In this document: positions 1 to 7,966 of the stretch, one piece after another
How the letters are laid out: each line of letters opens with the position of its first letter
Position numbering within the stretch: position 1 is the stretch's first letter
Origin: Flavobacteriales bacterium
Lineage (GTDB): Bacteria; Bacteroidota; Bacteroidia; Flavobacteriales; Flavobacteriaceae
Reading direction: 5' to 3'
NCBI GenBank assembly: GCA_026996605.1
Contig: JALWLE010000084.1
Location: 1 to 43,632 of the forward strand
Length of the DNA: 43,632 nt
Program-made: the position numbers and the translations under genes
Notes under the pieces: model-generated
Told to the model about the DNA's origin: nothing
Seen by the model: only the letters and a program-made list of their open reading frames with translations
Database searches by the model: none

Positions 1-397
1 CTTGCGCTAAATCCATCTTGCCATTGAGAAATGCCCGTAAGGTAAATTCACCGGCTTGTGCGTGCCGAACATCGTTTTTTAAGAATAATTGCAATATTTG
101 TTGTTGGATATAAGCTGAGCCGTGAACGGAAATTTCCACGACATTTTCACCTGTATAAGACTGCGGATTTTTAAAAATACTGACCAATACTTCATCTAAA
201 ATTTGGTCATCATCTTTGATATAACCTAAATGAATGGTATGTGTCGGAACTTTTTGTAAATCTTTTTGACCGAATTTGCTTTGAAAAAAACGATTGACAA
301 TATTAATAGCCTCCGGGCCCGACAAACGGATAACACCAATAGCTCCACTTCCTGCAGGGGTTGCTAAAGCTATAATTGTATCTTGGTATTTATTCAT
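1..397 (-). CDS. mnmE: tRNA modification GTPase MnmE, N-terminal part (runs off the left edge)
   Basis: Translating the reverse strand from the ATG at 397 gives 132 codons without a stop, starting MNKYQDTIIALATPAGSGAI. This is the typical start of MnmE/TrmE: the formyl-tetrahydrofolate-binding N-terminal domain, with 'GVIRLSG' near residue 21 and 'SYTGENVVEISVHGS' further on. MnmE works with MnmG to modify uridine 34 of certain tRNAs in the cytoplasm. The helical and G domains lie outside the window, so GTPase motifs cannot be checked. A TAnnTTTG box ends only 4 bases before the ATG, so the mRNA may have almost no leader. A terminator for the upstream gene lies just before that box, which suggests an independent transcription unit. 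Confidence 0.93.
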   Translation of the reverse strand, partial: MNKYQDTIIALATPAGSGAIGVIRLSGPEAINIVNRFFQSKFGQKDLQKVPTHTIHLGYIKDDDQILDEVLVSIFKNPQSYTGENVVEISVHGSAYIQQQILQLFLKNDVRHAQAGEFTLRAFLNGKMDLAQ

Positions 398-401
398 ATT
401 G

Positions 402-409
402 CAAAACTA
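402..409 (-). promoter_or_regulatory. Candidate -7 promoter box of mnmE
   Basis: The reverse strand reads TAGTTTTG, an exact match to the Bacteroidetes -7 consensus TAnnTTTG, ending 4 bases before the mnmE ATG. No convincing -33 TTTG at normal spacing was found. Transcription from here would start at or next to the start codon. Confidence 0.45.
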
Positions 410-411
410 CA

Positions 412-442
412 AAAAAGAAAGGTTTGACCGAAGCCAAACCTT
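412..442 (-). terminator. Rho-independent terminator of the fibre-like protein gene
   Basis: On the reverse strand, AAGGTTTG (442-435) pairs with CAAACCTT (426-419) around a short loop and is followed by TTTCTTTTTTG. It sits 28 bases after the stop codon of the gene at 470-1498 and just before the mnmE promoter box. Confidence 0.75.
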
Positions 443-469
443 AGTATGTTATAGAAATGATTTATATTA

Positions 470-1498
470 TTACCATAAATTTTGCCAAGTACTACCATCA
501 TAACATTTCAGTTTATTATCCGATGAGTCAAAATATATGGTACCTTTACTTGGATTTGATGGGGCAGACGATGGTTTTATACGAAGAACAGCTCCAATCA
601 CAACCGGTTCACCGTTGTCATTAAGGTATAAAGCTGATCCTGTATCAGCATCTTTCATAGCATGTATCTCATTATTATCTATTTCCATGTGTGTCGAATT
701 AATTTTGCCAATCACAAAATCAGCACCCGGGTTACTTGATCCATTAGGTCCGGCATCGTTAGTAGCAGCAATATGTAATGTTCCGGTAGGATTATTAGTT
801 CCTATACCGATTTTACCATTACCTAAAATAGTCATAGGCTCAACTCTAGTACTCCAATCATTATTTTGCAAATTAGTTATAAATTTAATAGCTGCATTAG
901 TATCTGTTCGGTCAGAAGTTAAATATAAAATTTCATGTCCATTGGTTGTATTTATATTGTTTTTAACATAAACCGGTGATTCTCCTGCTCCTACTATGGT
1001 TGTTCCACCGGCACCCATAAAAACATTATCTCCATAACCATTATCCGGACTGTTAAATTTTACCCATGCATGAGTTCCATTTCCGGCGTTACTGTATAGA
1101 TAAAGAGCATTTCCATGTTTAATTTCTCCATTAACATCCAATTTAGTAGCCGGTGAATTTGTTCCCACCCCTACATTTCCTGTATTATTATTATACATAT
1201 CGTTACCGTCAATAGTCCAATCGTCATCAGGAATACCATCTCCAATAGGAAGCCATGAGTTCCCATCAAAATAATAAAAGACATTGGCAGTTGTGTTGTA
1301 AATTACTAAACCCGTTGCAGGTGTTGCAATATTATTCATAGCTGTTTCATCCATTCTCGGGATCAAAATACCTTTATCAGTACTTTGAACATCTAACATT
1401 GAAGAATTATCCGGACTAGCACCATTGGTATTAATTGATACTTGTGCTGATACTGAAAAACTTAAAATTATCAGCAAATAAAAAATGTTATTTTTCAT
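470..1498 (-). CDS. Secreted fibre-like repeat protein, function unknown
   Basis: A 342-residue protein with a signal peptide (MKNNIFYLLIILSFSVSAQ). It then has the segment 'SSMLDVQSTDKGILIPRM', common in Bacteroidetes surface proteins. Two 'GVGTNSP'/'GIGTNNP' segments, each followed by 'KLDVNG' or 'TLHI', are the kind of short repeats found in tail-fibre and trimeric-autotransporter-like proteins. The segment near residues 63-85 (IYN...YYFDGNSW) resembles the C-terminus (IYFDSSDNKLKCYDGSTW), which suggests an internal duplication. No T9SS sorting domain is visible. I infer an extracellular or surface structural protein; substrate and partners are unknown. It has its own promoter and terminator, so it is probably monocistronic. 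Confidence 0.7.
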   Translation of the reverse strand: MKNNIFYLLIILSFSVSAQVSINTNGASPDNSSMLDVQSTDKGILIPRMDETAMNNIATPATGLVIYNTTANVFYYFDGNSWLPIGDGIPDDDWTIDGNDMYNNNTGNVGVGTNSPATKLDVNGEIKHGNALYLYSNAGNGTHAWVKFNSPDNGYGDNVFMGAGGTTIVGAGESPVYVKNNINTTNGHEILYLTSDRTDTNAAIKFITNLQNNDWSTRVEPMTILGNGKIGIGTNNPTGTLHIAATNDAGPNGSSNPGADFVIGKINSTHMEIDNNEIHAMKDADTGSALYLNDNGEPVVIGAVLRIKPSSAPSNPSKGTIYFDSSDNKLKCYDGSTWQNLW

Positions 1499-1520
1499 AT
1501 CATGTGTGTTTATTGTTTTG

Positions 1521-1554
1521 CAAAATTAATAAAAAATAATTTAAAAAAAACAAA
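1521..1554 (-). promoter_or_regulatory. Candidate promoter of the fibre-like protein gene
   Basis: The reverse strand has TTTG (1554-1551), a 22-base spacer, then TAATTTTG (1528-1521), matching the Bacteroidetes -33/-7 pattern. The -7 box ends 22 bases before the ATG at 1498. Confidence 0.6.
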
Positions 1555-1662
1555 TTTATATCATAAATATCGGATTATAGTTAAAAAAATAGTTAAATTA
1601 ACAAAAAGCGTTTTGAAATGTTTTTGTATTTTTACGATTAATTTTATGAACACATATTAAAT

Positions 1663-4437
1663 ATGCCCAAATTTCTACAACAAATAGCCAACGAATTACT
1701 TAAATCACCGGATTTACATCAAAAAATAGTTGTCTTACCCAATAAACGTTCAGGTATATTTTTAAAGAAAGCTTTGGTCGAAGCTGTAGAAAAACCAATT
1801 TTGTCGCCCCAAATAATGACACTCGAAGCTTTTATTGAGAATTTATCACCTTACCGGCAAAGTGAATGGTTGGATTTACTATTTACGTTTTTTCAGGCTT
1901 ATAAAGACTTGTATGGTGATAAAGCCCAAAATTTTGATGAGTTTATCCGTTGGGCACCGGCAGTTTTAAACGACTTTAATGAAATAGATGCTTATAATGT
2001 CCATGCCAAAGAAGTCTTTACTTACATCAACGAAGTTAAGAAAATAGAAGACTGGCAACTCAAGCACGACAGTCCGAAAATGATTACGGATTATCTCCAA
2101 TTTTATGCGTCGCTCTATGATTTGTATCAAAATTTGAAAACTAAATTACAAGAACAAAACCAAGGCTATACCGGTATGATGAGCCGCTATGTTGCCGGTC
2201 ATATTGAGCATATTTCTACACAATTTACCGAAAATCAAATTATTTTTGCCGGGTTTAATGCGTTGTCAACCAACCAAATGAATATTATCAAAGCATTAGT
2301 TCAAAATAATAAAGCCCAGGTATTTTGGGATGCAGACACTTATTATTTACAGTCCCATTTTGAAGCCGGTAGATTTATTAACGAACACCGTCGTAATTTT
2401 AAAAATTTTAATTGGGTTTTTGACCGGTTTAATGAACCTAAACAAATAGATATTATCGGGGTTACCGGCAGCACCACACAGGCGCAAGCTGTAGCAAAAA
2501 TTATTAAGAATCAAACCGATACAAGTGTCGGTAAAATTGATTTGCAAGAAACAGCCATTGTCTTAAACGAAGATCATTTGCTGTTGCCTATGATTAATAG
2601 CCTGCCCGAAACCATCTCAGGAGTCAATATAACTTTGGGATTACCTCTTAAAAATTTGCCAATCAGTCGGTTCTTTGAATTGTTGGTGCAATTATATACC
2701 GAAAAAGAACTATACGAACGCTTTCACCTCGACACCATCATCAGTATTATCAATTTGCCTGTTTTTGAACAAATTTTATCTCTCAAAGAACTACATGCCA
2801 ATGACTTGTTATTAAATAAATTAGGACAATTTAAGACCAATTTAATCTCTCAAGATTTATGGCTCAAAACTTTGCAAGAATCAGATTCATTTATCAAAGA
2901 TTTGATTCTCAAAAAATTTTCCATTTCTAATTTTGTTGAATTATTGCTGCATTTCATCGACTTCTTTGGACGAAAACATCCTGACGAATTAGACGGTTTG
3001 GCATTGGTCAAGTTTGAACAATTATTTAATCAAATCAGAACCTTTGTCATACAAACCGGTGACATTAAAAACATGCGTACTTTTCAATATTTGTTTAACC
3101 GCTTACTACACCAAGAACGGCTGGCTTTTGAAGGTGAACCGCTCGAAGGTTTGCAAATCATGGGGATGCTCGAAACCCGATTACTCGATTTTGACCACGT
3201 GATCATCACCTCAATGAACGAAGGCATTTTTCCCCGCGGACGCAACGATCGTTCTATTATTCCTTTTGAACTTAAAAAACATTTCGGCTTACCCCAACAC
3301 TACGAACAAAATGCTACGATGGCTTATCATTTCTATCGTCTATTGCAACGTGCCAAAAAAATCAGTTTGATATACAATGCCGCCGGCGATGGTTTCGGTG
3401 CCGGTGAGCAAAGCCGGTTTGTTACACAAATAGAAAACGAGTTGGACTCTAAAATTCATCAAATCAACCGGCATATTCTTGGATTATCGACCGATTCAAA
3501 AATGCTTGAAAAAGAAGAAATTATTAAAACACCTTATGCGCTGGAACAATTACAGGCAATTACGCTTTCAGGTTTCTCACCATCGGCATTGGGTACTTAT
3601 GTACGCAATCCGCTTACTTATTACAAACGCTACATTTTAAAACTGGAAGACAGCCAAGAAATTACCGATGCTATTCCGGTTAATATTATCGGAACAATTA
3701 TCCATGATGTTATGGAAATTCTCTATCAAGACCATATCGGAAAGCCCTTAAAAATATCTGATTTTGATAGATTTTTAAAAACATATAAAACTTTGGCGTT
3801 GCAATTTTTCATCAAAAAAAGTTTTGGGGAATCAGCGCCTATTGATGCTGAAATGATTACCGGTAAAAATTTGATTGTCTTTGAAATCATCAAAAAAAAC
3901 ATTAAAGATTTACTAGAATTGGATAAGAAAATAGTTAAAACCGGTAACCGATTGGAAATTGTCGGTTTAGAACAAGAATTAAAAGCAAAATTGCCTTTTA
4001 AAAATAAGGAAATTTACATCCGGGGTAAAGTGGACCGTATCGATCGATTGAATGGTAATTTACGCATTATTGATTATAAAACAGGGGCTGTAAAACCGGA
4101 AAATATTAATCTTGGCAAACCCAATAAAAAAGATGAGATGCCTCAATTAGATTTAAGTCTGCTGCGAAACAATGCTAAAAAAGAGAAATTGTTACAACTC
4201 TTGACCTATGCTTGGTTATACTACAAAAAAGGACAACTATTAACAAGCGATTTACCGTTTGAAGTTGGGATATTATCTACCAGAAGTATCAAGCACGGTT
4301 TGCTTAAAGCCAATATTTCAGGCAGTACTAAAATAGATGCAAGTATCATTAAAGATTTTGAAGCGCAACTATTACTTTTAATTGAAGAATTATTTAATCC
4401 GGATATACCGTTTATAGAATCGGATAGTCCGTATTAG
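1663..4437 (+). CDS. AddB-like PD-(D/E)XK nuclease/helicase-type protein
   Basis: A 924-residue protein of the Bacteroidetes PD-(D/E)XK family distantly related to AddB/RexB, the partner of the AddA helicase-nuclease in double-strand-break end processing. The N-terminus has a degenerate nucleotide-binding strand (IVVLPNKRSGIFLKKAL, about residues 21-37). The middle keeps helicase-like segments such as 'LEGLQIMGMLETRLLDFDHV'. The C-terminal nuclease is recognised by 'GKVDRID' with Asp791 and 'IIDYKTG' with Asp804 and Lys806, the RecB-type catalytic motif. I see no terminal cysteine cluster of the kind that holds an Fe-S centre in Bacillus AddB; the protein simply ends 'NPDIPFIESDSPY'. The addA gene is not in the window. 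Confidence 0.85.
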   Translation: MPKFLQQIANELLKSPDLHQKIVVLPNKRSGIFLKKALVEAVEKPILSPQIMTLEAFIENLSPYRQSEWLDLLFTFFQAYKDLYGDKAQNFDEFIRWAPAVLNDFNEIDAYNVHAKEVFTYINEVKKIEDWQLKHDSPKMITDYLQFYASLYDLYQNLKTKLQEQNQGYTGMMSRYVAGHIEHISTQFTENQIIFAGFNALSTNQMNIIKALVQNNKAQVFWDADTYYLQSHFEAGRFINEHRRNFKNFNWVFDRFNEPKQIDIIGVTGSTTQAQAVAKIIKNQTDTSVGKIDLQETAIVLNEDHLLLPMINSLPETISGVNITLGLPLKNLPISRFFELLVQLYTEKELYERFHLDTIISIINLPVFEQILSLKELHANDLLLNKLGQFKTNLISQDLWLKTLQESDSFIKDLILKKFSISNFVELLLHFIDFFGRKHPDELDGLALVKFEQLFNQIRTFVIQTGDIKNMRTFQYLFNRLLHQERLAFEGEPLEGLQIMGMLETRLLDFDHVIITSMNEGIFPRGRNDRSIIPFELKKHFGLPQHYEQNATMAYHFYRLLQRAKKISLIYNAAGDGFGAGEQSRFVTQIENELDSKIHQINRHILGLSTDSKMLEKEEIIKTPYALEQLQAITLSGFSPSALGTYVRNPLTYYKRYILKLEDSQEITDAIPVNIIGTIIHDVMEILYQDHIGKPLKISDFDRFLKTYKTLALQFFIKKSFGESAPIDAEMITGKNLIVFEIIKKNIKDLLELDKKIVKTGNRLEIVGLEQELKAKLPFKNKEIYIRGKVDRIDRLNGNLRIIDYKTGAVKPENINLGKPNKKDEMPQLDLSLLRNNAKKEKLLQLLTYAWLYYKKGQLLTSDLPFEVGILSTRSIKHGLLKANISGSTKIDASIIKDFEAQLLLLIEELFNPDIPFIESDSPY

Positions 4438-4447
4438 TTAAAAGTGC

Positions 4448-4514
4448 TTAGTGCCAAGTGGAAAGTGCGCTTCACTAAGTAATTTTCAGCTTTCCACTGA
4501 TAACTTGGCACTAA
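4448..4514. repeat. Imperfect inverted repeat between convergent genes
   Basis: TTAGTGCCAAG (4448-4458) plus the following GGAAAG are mirrored by CTTTCCA (4490-4496) and CTTGGCACTAA (4504-4514). It lies between two convergent genes and could fold into a long hairpin on either strand. There is no clear T-run, so it is more like a dispersed intergenic repeat than a standard terminator. Similar 'AGTGGAAAGTG' text recurs near 25600 and 28900. Confidence 0.6.
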
Positions 4515-4522
4515 TAAACTTG

Positions 4523-5401
4523 CTACTTCTTTCTCTTTTTTATCATAGCTTCAAGCATATCCCACATGGCTTCGGGTATTTGTTCCAATTGGTTAAATTC
4601 TCCGGCACCGTATAGCCACTCGCCACCGTCAATCGTTACTACTTCACCATTGATATAAGCCGCATAATCGCTCATCAAATAAGCAGCCAAATTGGCTAAT
4701 TCTTGGTGCTCCCCGACCCGTTTTAAAGGATTTTTTTTGGCTGGGTCAAATTTTTCTTTCAAATCGCCGGGTAGTAAACGATCCCAGGCACCTTTGGTCG
4801 GAAAAGGTCCCGGGGCTATGGCGTTACTACTGATACCGTATTTTGCCCATTCTACCGCCAGTGAACGCGTCATCGCCAAGACACCGGCTTTTGCCGTAGC
4901 AGACGGCACCACATACGCAGAGCCTGTCCACGCATAGGTCGTAACAATATTTAAGATACGCGCCGGATTGATTTGTTCTTTTATCCAATATTTACCCAAT
5001 GTCAAGGTTGCATTTTTGCTGCCTTTGAGCACTATATCAATAATGGTATCAAAAGCATGTGCCGACAATCGTTCTGTCGGACTGATGAAATTTCCGGCTG
5101 CATTGTTGACCAAGCCATTGATATAGCCGAATTTTGAAACTGCCGTTTCCAGCATTTTTTCCACTTGCTCATAATGGCGCACATCACAAGCCAGCGCCAA
5201 AACGTCTCCGCCTGTTTCTTGCATCAATTCATCAGCTGTTTTTTGTAATTTTTCTAAATTGCGAGATGTAATCACTACCTTGGCACCAAGTTGTAAGAAA
5301 TAGCGGGTCATGCTTTTGCCCAGTCCACTACCTCCACCGGTAATTATGATATTTTTGCCTTCTAATGCGCCATCGCGCAACATGGGTTCTGTGTATTTCA
5401 T
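4523..5401 (-). CDS. SDR oxidoreductase, 2,4-dienoyl-CoA reductase-like
   Basis: A 292-residue short-chain dehydrogenase/reductase. The Rossmann motif TGGGSGLG is at residues 21-28 and NNAAG at 99-103. The usual catalytic YxxxK is altered: the lysine (171) is kept in 'VVPSATAK', but the tyrosine four residues before it is a serine/alanine position. A tyrosine is found earlier, at 163 (SAYVVPS). This arrangement is known from mitochondrial-type 2,4-dienoyl-CoA reductases, which also have 'VVPSASAKAGV' here, so a role in NADPH-dependent reduction of unsaturated fatty acyl-CoAs is the best guess. Other enoyl reductase or general SDR roles remain possible. The upstream gene ends 25 bp before this start, so the two may be co-transcribed. 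Confidence 0.85.
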   Translation of the reverse strand: MKYTEPMLRDGALEGKNIIITGGGSGLGKSMTRYFLQLGAKVVITSRNLEKLQKTADELMQETGGDVLALACDVRHYEQVEKMLETAVSKFGYINGLVNNAAGNFISPTERLSAHAFDTIIDIVLKGSKNATLTLGKYWIKEQINPARILNIVTTYAWTGSAYVVPSATAKAGVLAMTRSLAVEWAKYGISSNAIAPGPFPTKGAWDRLLPGDLKEKFDPAKKNPLKRVGEHQELANLAAYLMSDYAAYINGEVVTIDGGEWLYGAGEFNQLEQIPEAMWDMLEAMIKKRKK

Positions 5402-5426
5402 AATTTATTTAAAATAAAACTGTTTG

Positions 5427-5951
5427 TTATAATAATTCATTAACTTCATTCCGTATATATGCCAAACCTATATTTGTCGGGACTTCCTCTTTAGCCGATC
5501 GTTCTATCAAACTGCGTTGTAAATCATAAGCCGTTTTAACAGACGTATCTTCAGATATTTGTTTGATAAATAGCATAGTTGCATTTTTTGAAGTTACTAT
5601 CATTTTCCAGCATTGGTCACTCACATATATTTGTTGACTCAAATTATGTTCAAACTCATTTTCAATCTGAAAAACCAAAGAAAGTTCGTATTGATGCTTA
5701 TCTTCATTTGCAGGTTTAATATTTTGCACCAATTTGGCAGGTGATATGCGTTCTAAAAACAAAGCCAAACGTTCATAAGCTTGTAAGCGAACCGGTAAAG
5801 CGTGTTTCTTTAAATCGGCTTTGGCAAGTAAGAGTTGTTTTTTCTCTTCGTAACGGTAAAAACGGTTTAAAAAGTAATAAGTAGTATAACCGGTAACTGC
5901 TGCCGGCAAGGCATATTTAATTCCTTCAATAATTTCAGCCATATAATCCAT
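5427..5951 (-). CDS. Membrane-anchored conserved protein (DUF7935-like)
   Basis: A 174-residue protein with one N-terminal membrane segment (about residues 11-30, 'YALPAAVTGYTTYYFLNRF') followed by a charged cytoplasmic part. The segment 'LPVRLQAYERLALFLERI' is characteristic of a conserved flavobacterial family of unknown function that I recall as DUF7935. A TAnnTTTG promoter box lies 17 bases before the ATG, and the SDR gene follows after 25 bp. No catalytic motif is visible, and the function is unknown. ATG codons at residues 1 and 4 are both possible starts. Confidence 0.75.
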   Translation of the reverse strand: MDYMAEIIEGIKYALPAAVTGYTTYYFLNRFYRYEEKKQLLLAKADLKKHALPVRLQAYERLALFLERISPAKLVQNIKPANEDKHQYELSLVFQIENEFEHNLSQQIYVSDQCWKMIVTSKNATMLFIKQISEDTSVKTAYDLQRSLIERSAKEEVPTNIGLAYIRNEVNELL

Positions 5952-5968
5952 AGCAATGTGTTTTGCTA

Positions 5969-5976
5969 CAAATTTA
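5969..5976 (-). promoter_or_regulatory. Candidate -7 promoter box for the DUF7935-like gene
   Basis: The reverse strand reads TAAATTTG, an exact match to TAnnTTTG, ending 17 bases before the ATG at 5951. No clear -33 element was found. Confidence 0.45.
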
Positions 5977-6008
5977 AGCTAAATTTTATAAAAATATATG
6001 ATAAGAAA

Positions 6009-6033
6009 GAGATTTCTCACACGTTCGAAATGA
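6009..6033. repeat. Dispersed repeat, short copy (GAGATTTCTC...TTCGAAATGA)
   Basis: GAGATTTCTC and TTCGAAATGA are separated by five bases. The same end segments bound the longer copies at 33881-33919 (opposite orientation) and 36431-36470. This copy has a shortened centre. Confidence 0.55.
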
Positions 6034-6193
6034 TAAAATTCATAAAGTAAAAGTCAGAATGACAAAATGCATGAAAGTTATAAATAACAAAGTCTGTTAA
6101 TGCAAAAGTTAATAAAGAATCCGGCTAAGAAAACTCTCAATTACATAAGTAAAATCAATTTACCTATTTAATTTTCCATATTAATCAAAAAAA

Positions 6194-6610
6194 TCAAACT
6201 GCTTCTAATTCCAAGATAAAATGTGAGTTCCTGAAATCGGCATGAAATACAAATCTATCGTCGTTTAACTCTTTGATACGACATTTGACATTTTCGCCTT
6301 CTATTACTACCAAAAAAGTTTTAAGACTTAAAAATTTATATTTAAACTTATCAACCCTATTACCATACAAAGCATAGATATGATACTGACTAAAAACAAT
6401 TTCAACATCTTTAAAAGCTGCTTCATCGGTAACAATACCGGTTTCTAAAATGCTTTTAAGATGCCATTTTGTAGAAATAATCTTTTGTAATTGCTCTTGA
6501 AAAGTTTGCTTATTATTAGCAACTTTAAGATCGGACTGAGGTATGTTAGCTGACATTTTCATATAAAAAAACGAAACAAAAATCTTGCCAAACCATGATG
6601 TTTTATTCAT
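6194..6610 (-). CDS. Hypothetical protein, 138 residues
   Basis: I do not recognise this protein. The open frame extends to a TTG at 6643, but the ATG at 6610 (MNKTSWFGKIFVSFFYMKMS) follows an A-rich stretch typical of flavobacterial starts and is preferred. The N-terminus is mildly hydrophobic and aromatic but not a convincing signal peptide. The rest alternates charged helices with beta-like strands and contains 'TKWHLKSI', a phrase seen in small lipocalin-like Bacteroidetes proteins; that resemblance is weak. It lies alone between two same-strand genes, with gaps of 109 bp downstream of the LolC/E-type gene and 242 bp before the next gene. Confidence 0.55.
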   Translation of the reverse strand: MNKTSWFGKIFVSFFYMKMSANIPQSDLKVANNKQTFQEQLQKIISTKWHLKSILETGIVTDEAAFKDVEIVFSQYHIYALYGNRVDKFKYKFLSLKTFLVVIEGENVKCRIKELNDDRFVFHADFRNSHFILELEAV

Positions 6611-6719
6611 ATTTTTTTTTAATCTGTTGCTGAAATTTGGCAACTATGTATAATCTCAACATATTTAGATAGCGACAACATTAAAAGCTTCTACTTTTTA
6701 GACTTTAATAATTTAAAAT

Positions 6720-7952
6720 CTAATCATATTTTAAAACTTTGACCGGAGAAATTTTACTAATGACTAAAACCGGTAAGAGCAACATCAATAAAATGGCTAG
6801 CAGCACACCGGTGTTGAGCAAAATTACATCTTTTAAAGTGATAAAAACAGGGGCGGTTCTTACGTAGTAGGTTTCCGGATTGAGCCGGATAAATCCGAAA
6901 TATTTTTGCAAAAGAATCAGTCCTAACCCAATAATATTGCCTATTAATAAACCTATACTAATGATGTAAGCCGCTTGAATCAAGAATATTTTTTGAATAC
7001 GCCGGTTCGAACTGCCCAGCACTTTCATAATGGCAATAAACTGACGTTTTTCAAAAATCATGACCAACAAAGTCGTTATCATATTGAGTCCGGCTATAAA
7101 AATGATGATAACCAAAATCAATAAGATGTTGAAATCAAACATATTAAGCCAGTTGAAAATCAAAGGATATTTATCAATAATAGATTCGGTATTTAAGGTT
7201 GAAGGTACCGCTTCGTATATTTCATCGGTTTTGGGGATAATTTGGTCAAAATCTTGAAGTAGCACTTCAAATCCACCGGTTAAAGTATCGGACCATTTAT
7301 AGAGTTTTTGCACCATCTTTAAATCGCCGATGATATAGGTTTTATCGAAATCATCAAAACCCGAATCGTAAATACCGGCAATTTTAAATACTCTTAACAT
7401 AGGTTTTTGAGAGCCCTGACGTAGAAAAAACGTATTGATTTTTTGATGTAATTTCAAATGCAAACGGTCGGCAATGGTTTTAGACAAAATAATACTATCA
7501 TTCATGCGTTTGCCAAAATGCGGTATTTTGCCTTGTATCAAATAAGGTTTGAATAAATCCCAGTTGTACAAGCTGTCAACGCCTTTGAGAATAATACCTT
7601 CAAAATCTTTAGGTGTACGGATAATACCCCCGATAGTCGCAAATGCCTGCACATTCTTAATACCATCGATATTTTTAAACTTAGGATAAAAATCTTGATG
7701 TAATGACACCGGTTTTAAGGTCAATCCCGACTGATTGGTATCATAATTGCTAATAATAATATGTCCTGAAAAAGCCGATATTTTTTCTCTGATTTTGTGT
7801 TGCAGACCAAATCCGGTCGCCATGGAAATCAACATAATAATCATTCCAATCGCAATAGATGTAATAGCGATTTTAATAATCGGAGAAGATATCTTATTTT
7901 TGTGGTCGCCGGACCTGATTAAACGTTTGGCTATAAAAAAATTATTATTCAA
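6720..7952 (-). CDS. LolC/LolE-type ABC transporter permease (FtsX family), TTG start
   Basis: A 410-residue inner-membrane permease beginning 'MNNNFFIAKRLI', as in LolC/LolE family proteins. It has a first membrane segment at about 24-49, a large periplasmic domain, and three C-terminal segments (about 275-300, 325-350, 373-398) ending 'ISPVKVLKYD'. In the family these proteins work with the LolD ATPase to release lipoproteins to the outer membrane; no ATPase gene is adjacent. There is no ATG near the conserved N-terminus. The start codon is TTG at 7952-7950, and an in-frame stop at 7967-7965 blocks any longer form. The namZ-like start on the other strand is only 14 bp away, so the promoters of both genes must lie inside each other's coding region or overlap. 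Confidence 0.85.
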   Translation of the reverse strand: MNNNFFIAKRLIRSGDHKNKISSPIIKIAITSIAIGMIIMLISMATGFGLQHKIREKISAFSGHIIISNYDTNQSGLTLKPVSLHQDFYPKFKNIDGIKNVQAFATIGGIIRTPKDFEGIILKGVDSLYNWDLFKPYLIQGKIPHFGKRMNDSIILSKTIADRLHLKLHQKINTFFLRQGSQKPMLRVFKIAGIYDSGFDDFDKTYIIGDLKMVQKLYKWSDTLTGGFEVLLQDFDQIIPKTDEIYEAVPSTLNTESIIDKYPLIFNWLNMFDFNILLILVIIIFIAGLNMITTLLVMIFEKRQFIAIMKVLGSSNRRIQKIFLIQAAYIISIGLLIGNIIGLGLILLQKYFGFIRLNPETYYVRTAPVFITLKDVILLNTGVLLAILLMLLLPVLVISKISPVKVLKYD

Positions 7953-7966
7953 AATACCGGAAATTT

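Noticed and set aside
537-971. 144-codon forward-strand open frame
   Set aside because: It lies entirely antisense within the fibre-like protein gene and has no family resemblance; a shadow frame.
470-1498. Prophage tail-fibre gene
   Set aside because: The protein has a Sec signal peptide and its own promoter and terminator, and no other phage genes are near. Such fibre-like motifs are common in Bacteroidetes surface proteins.
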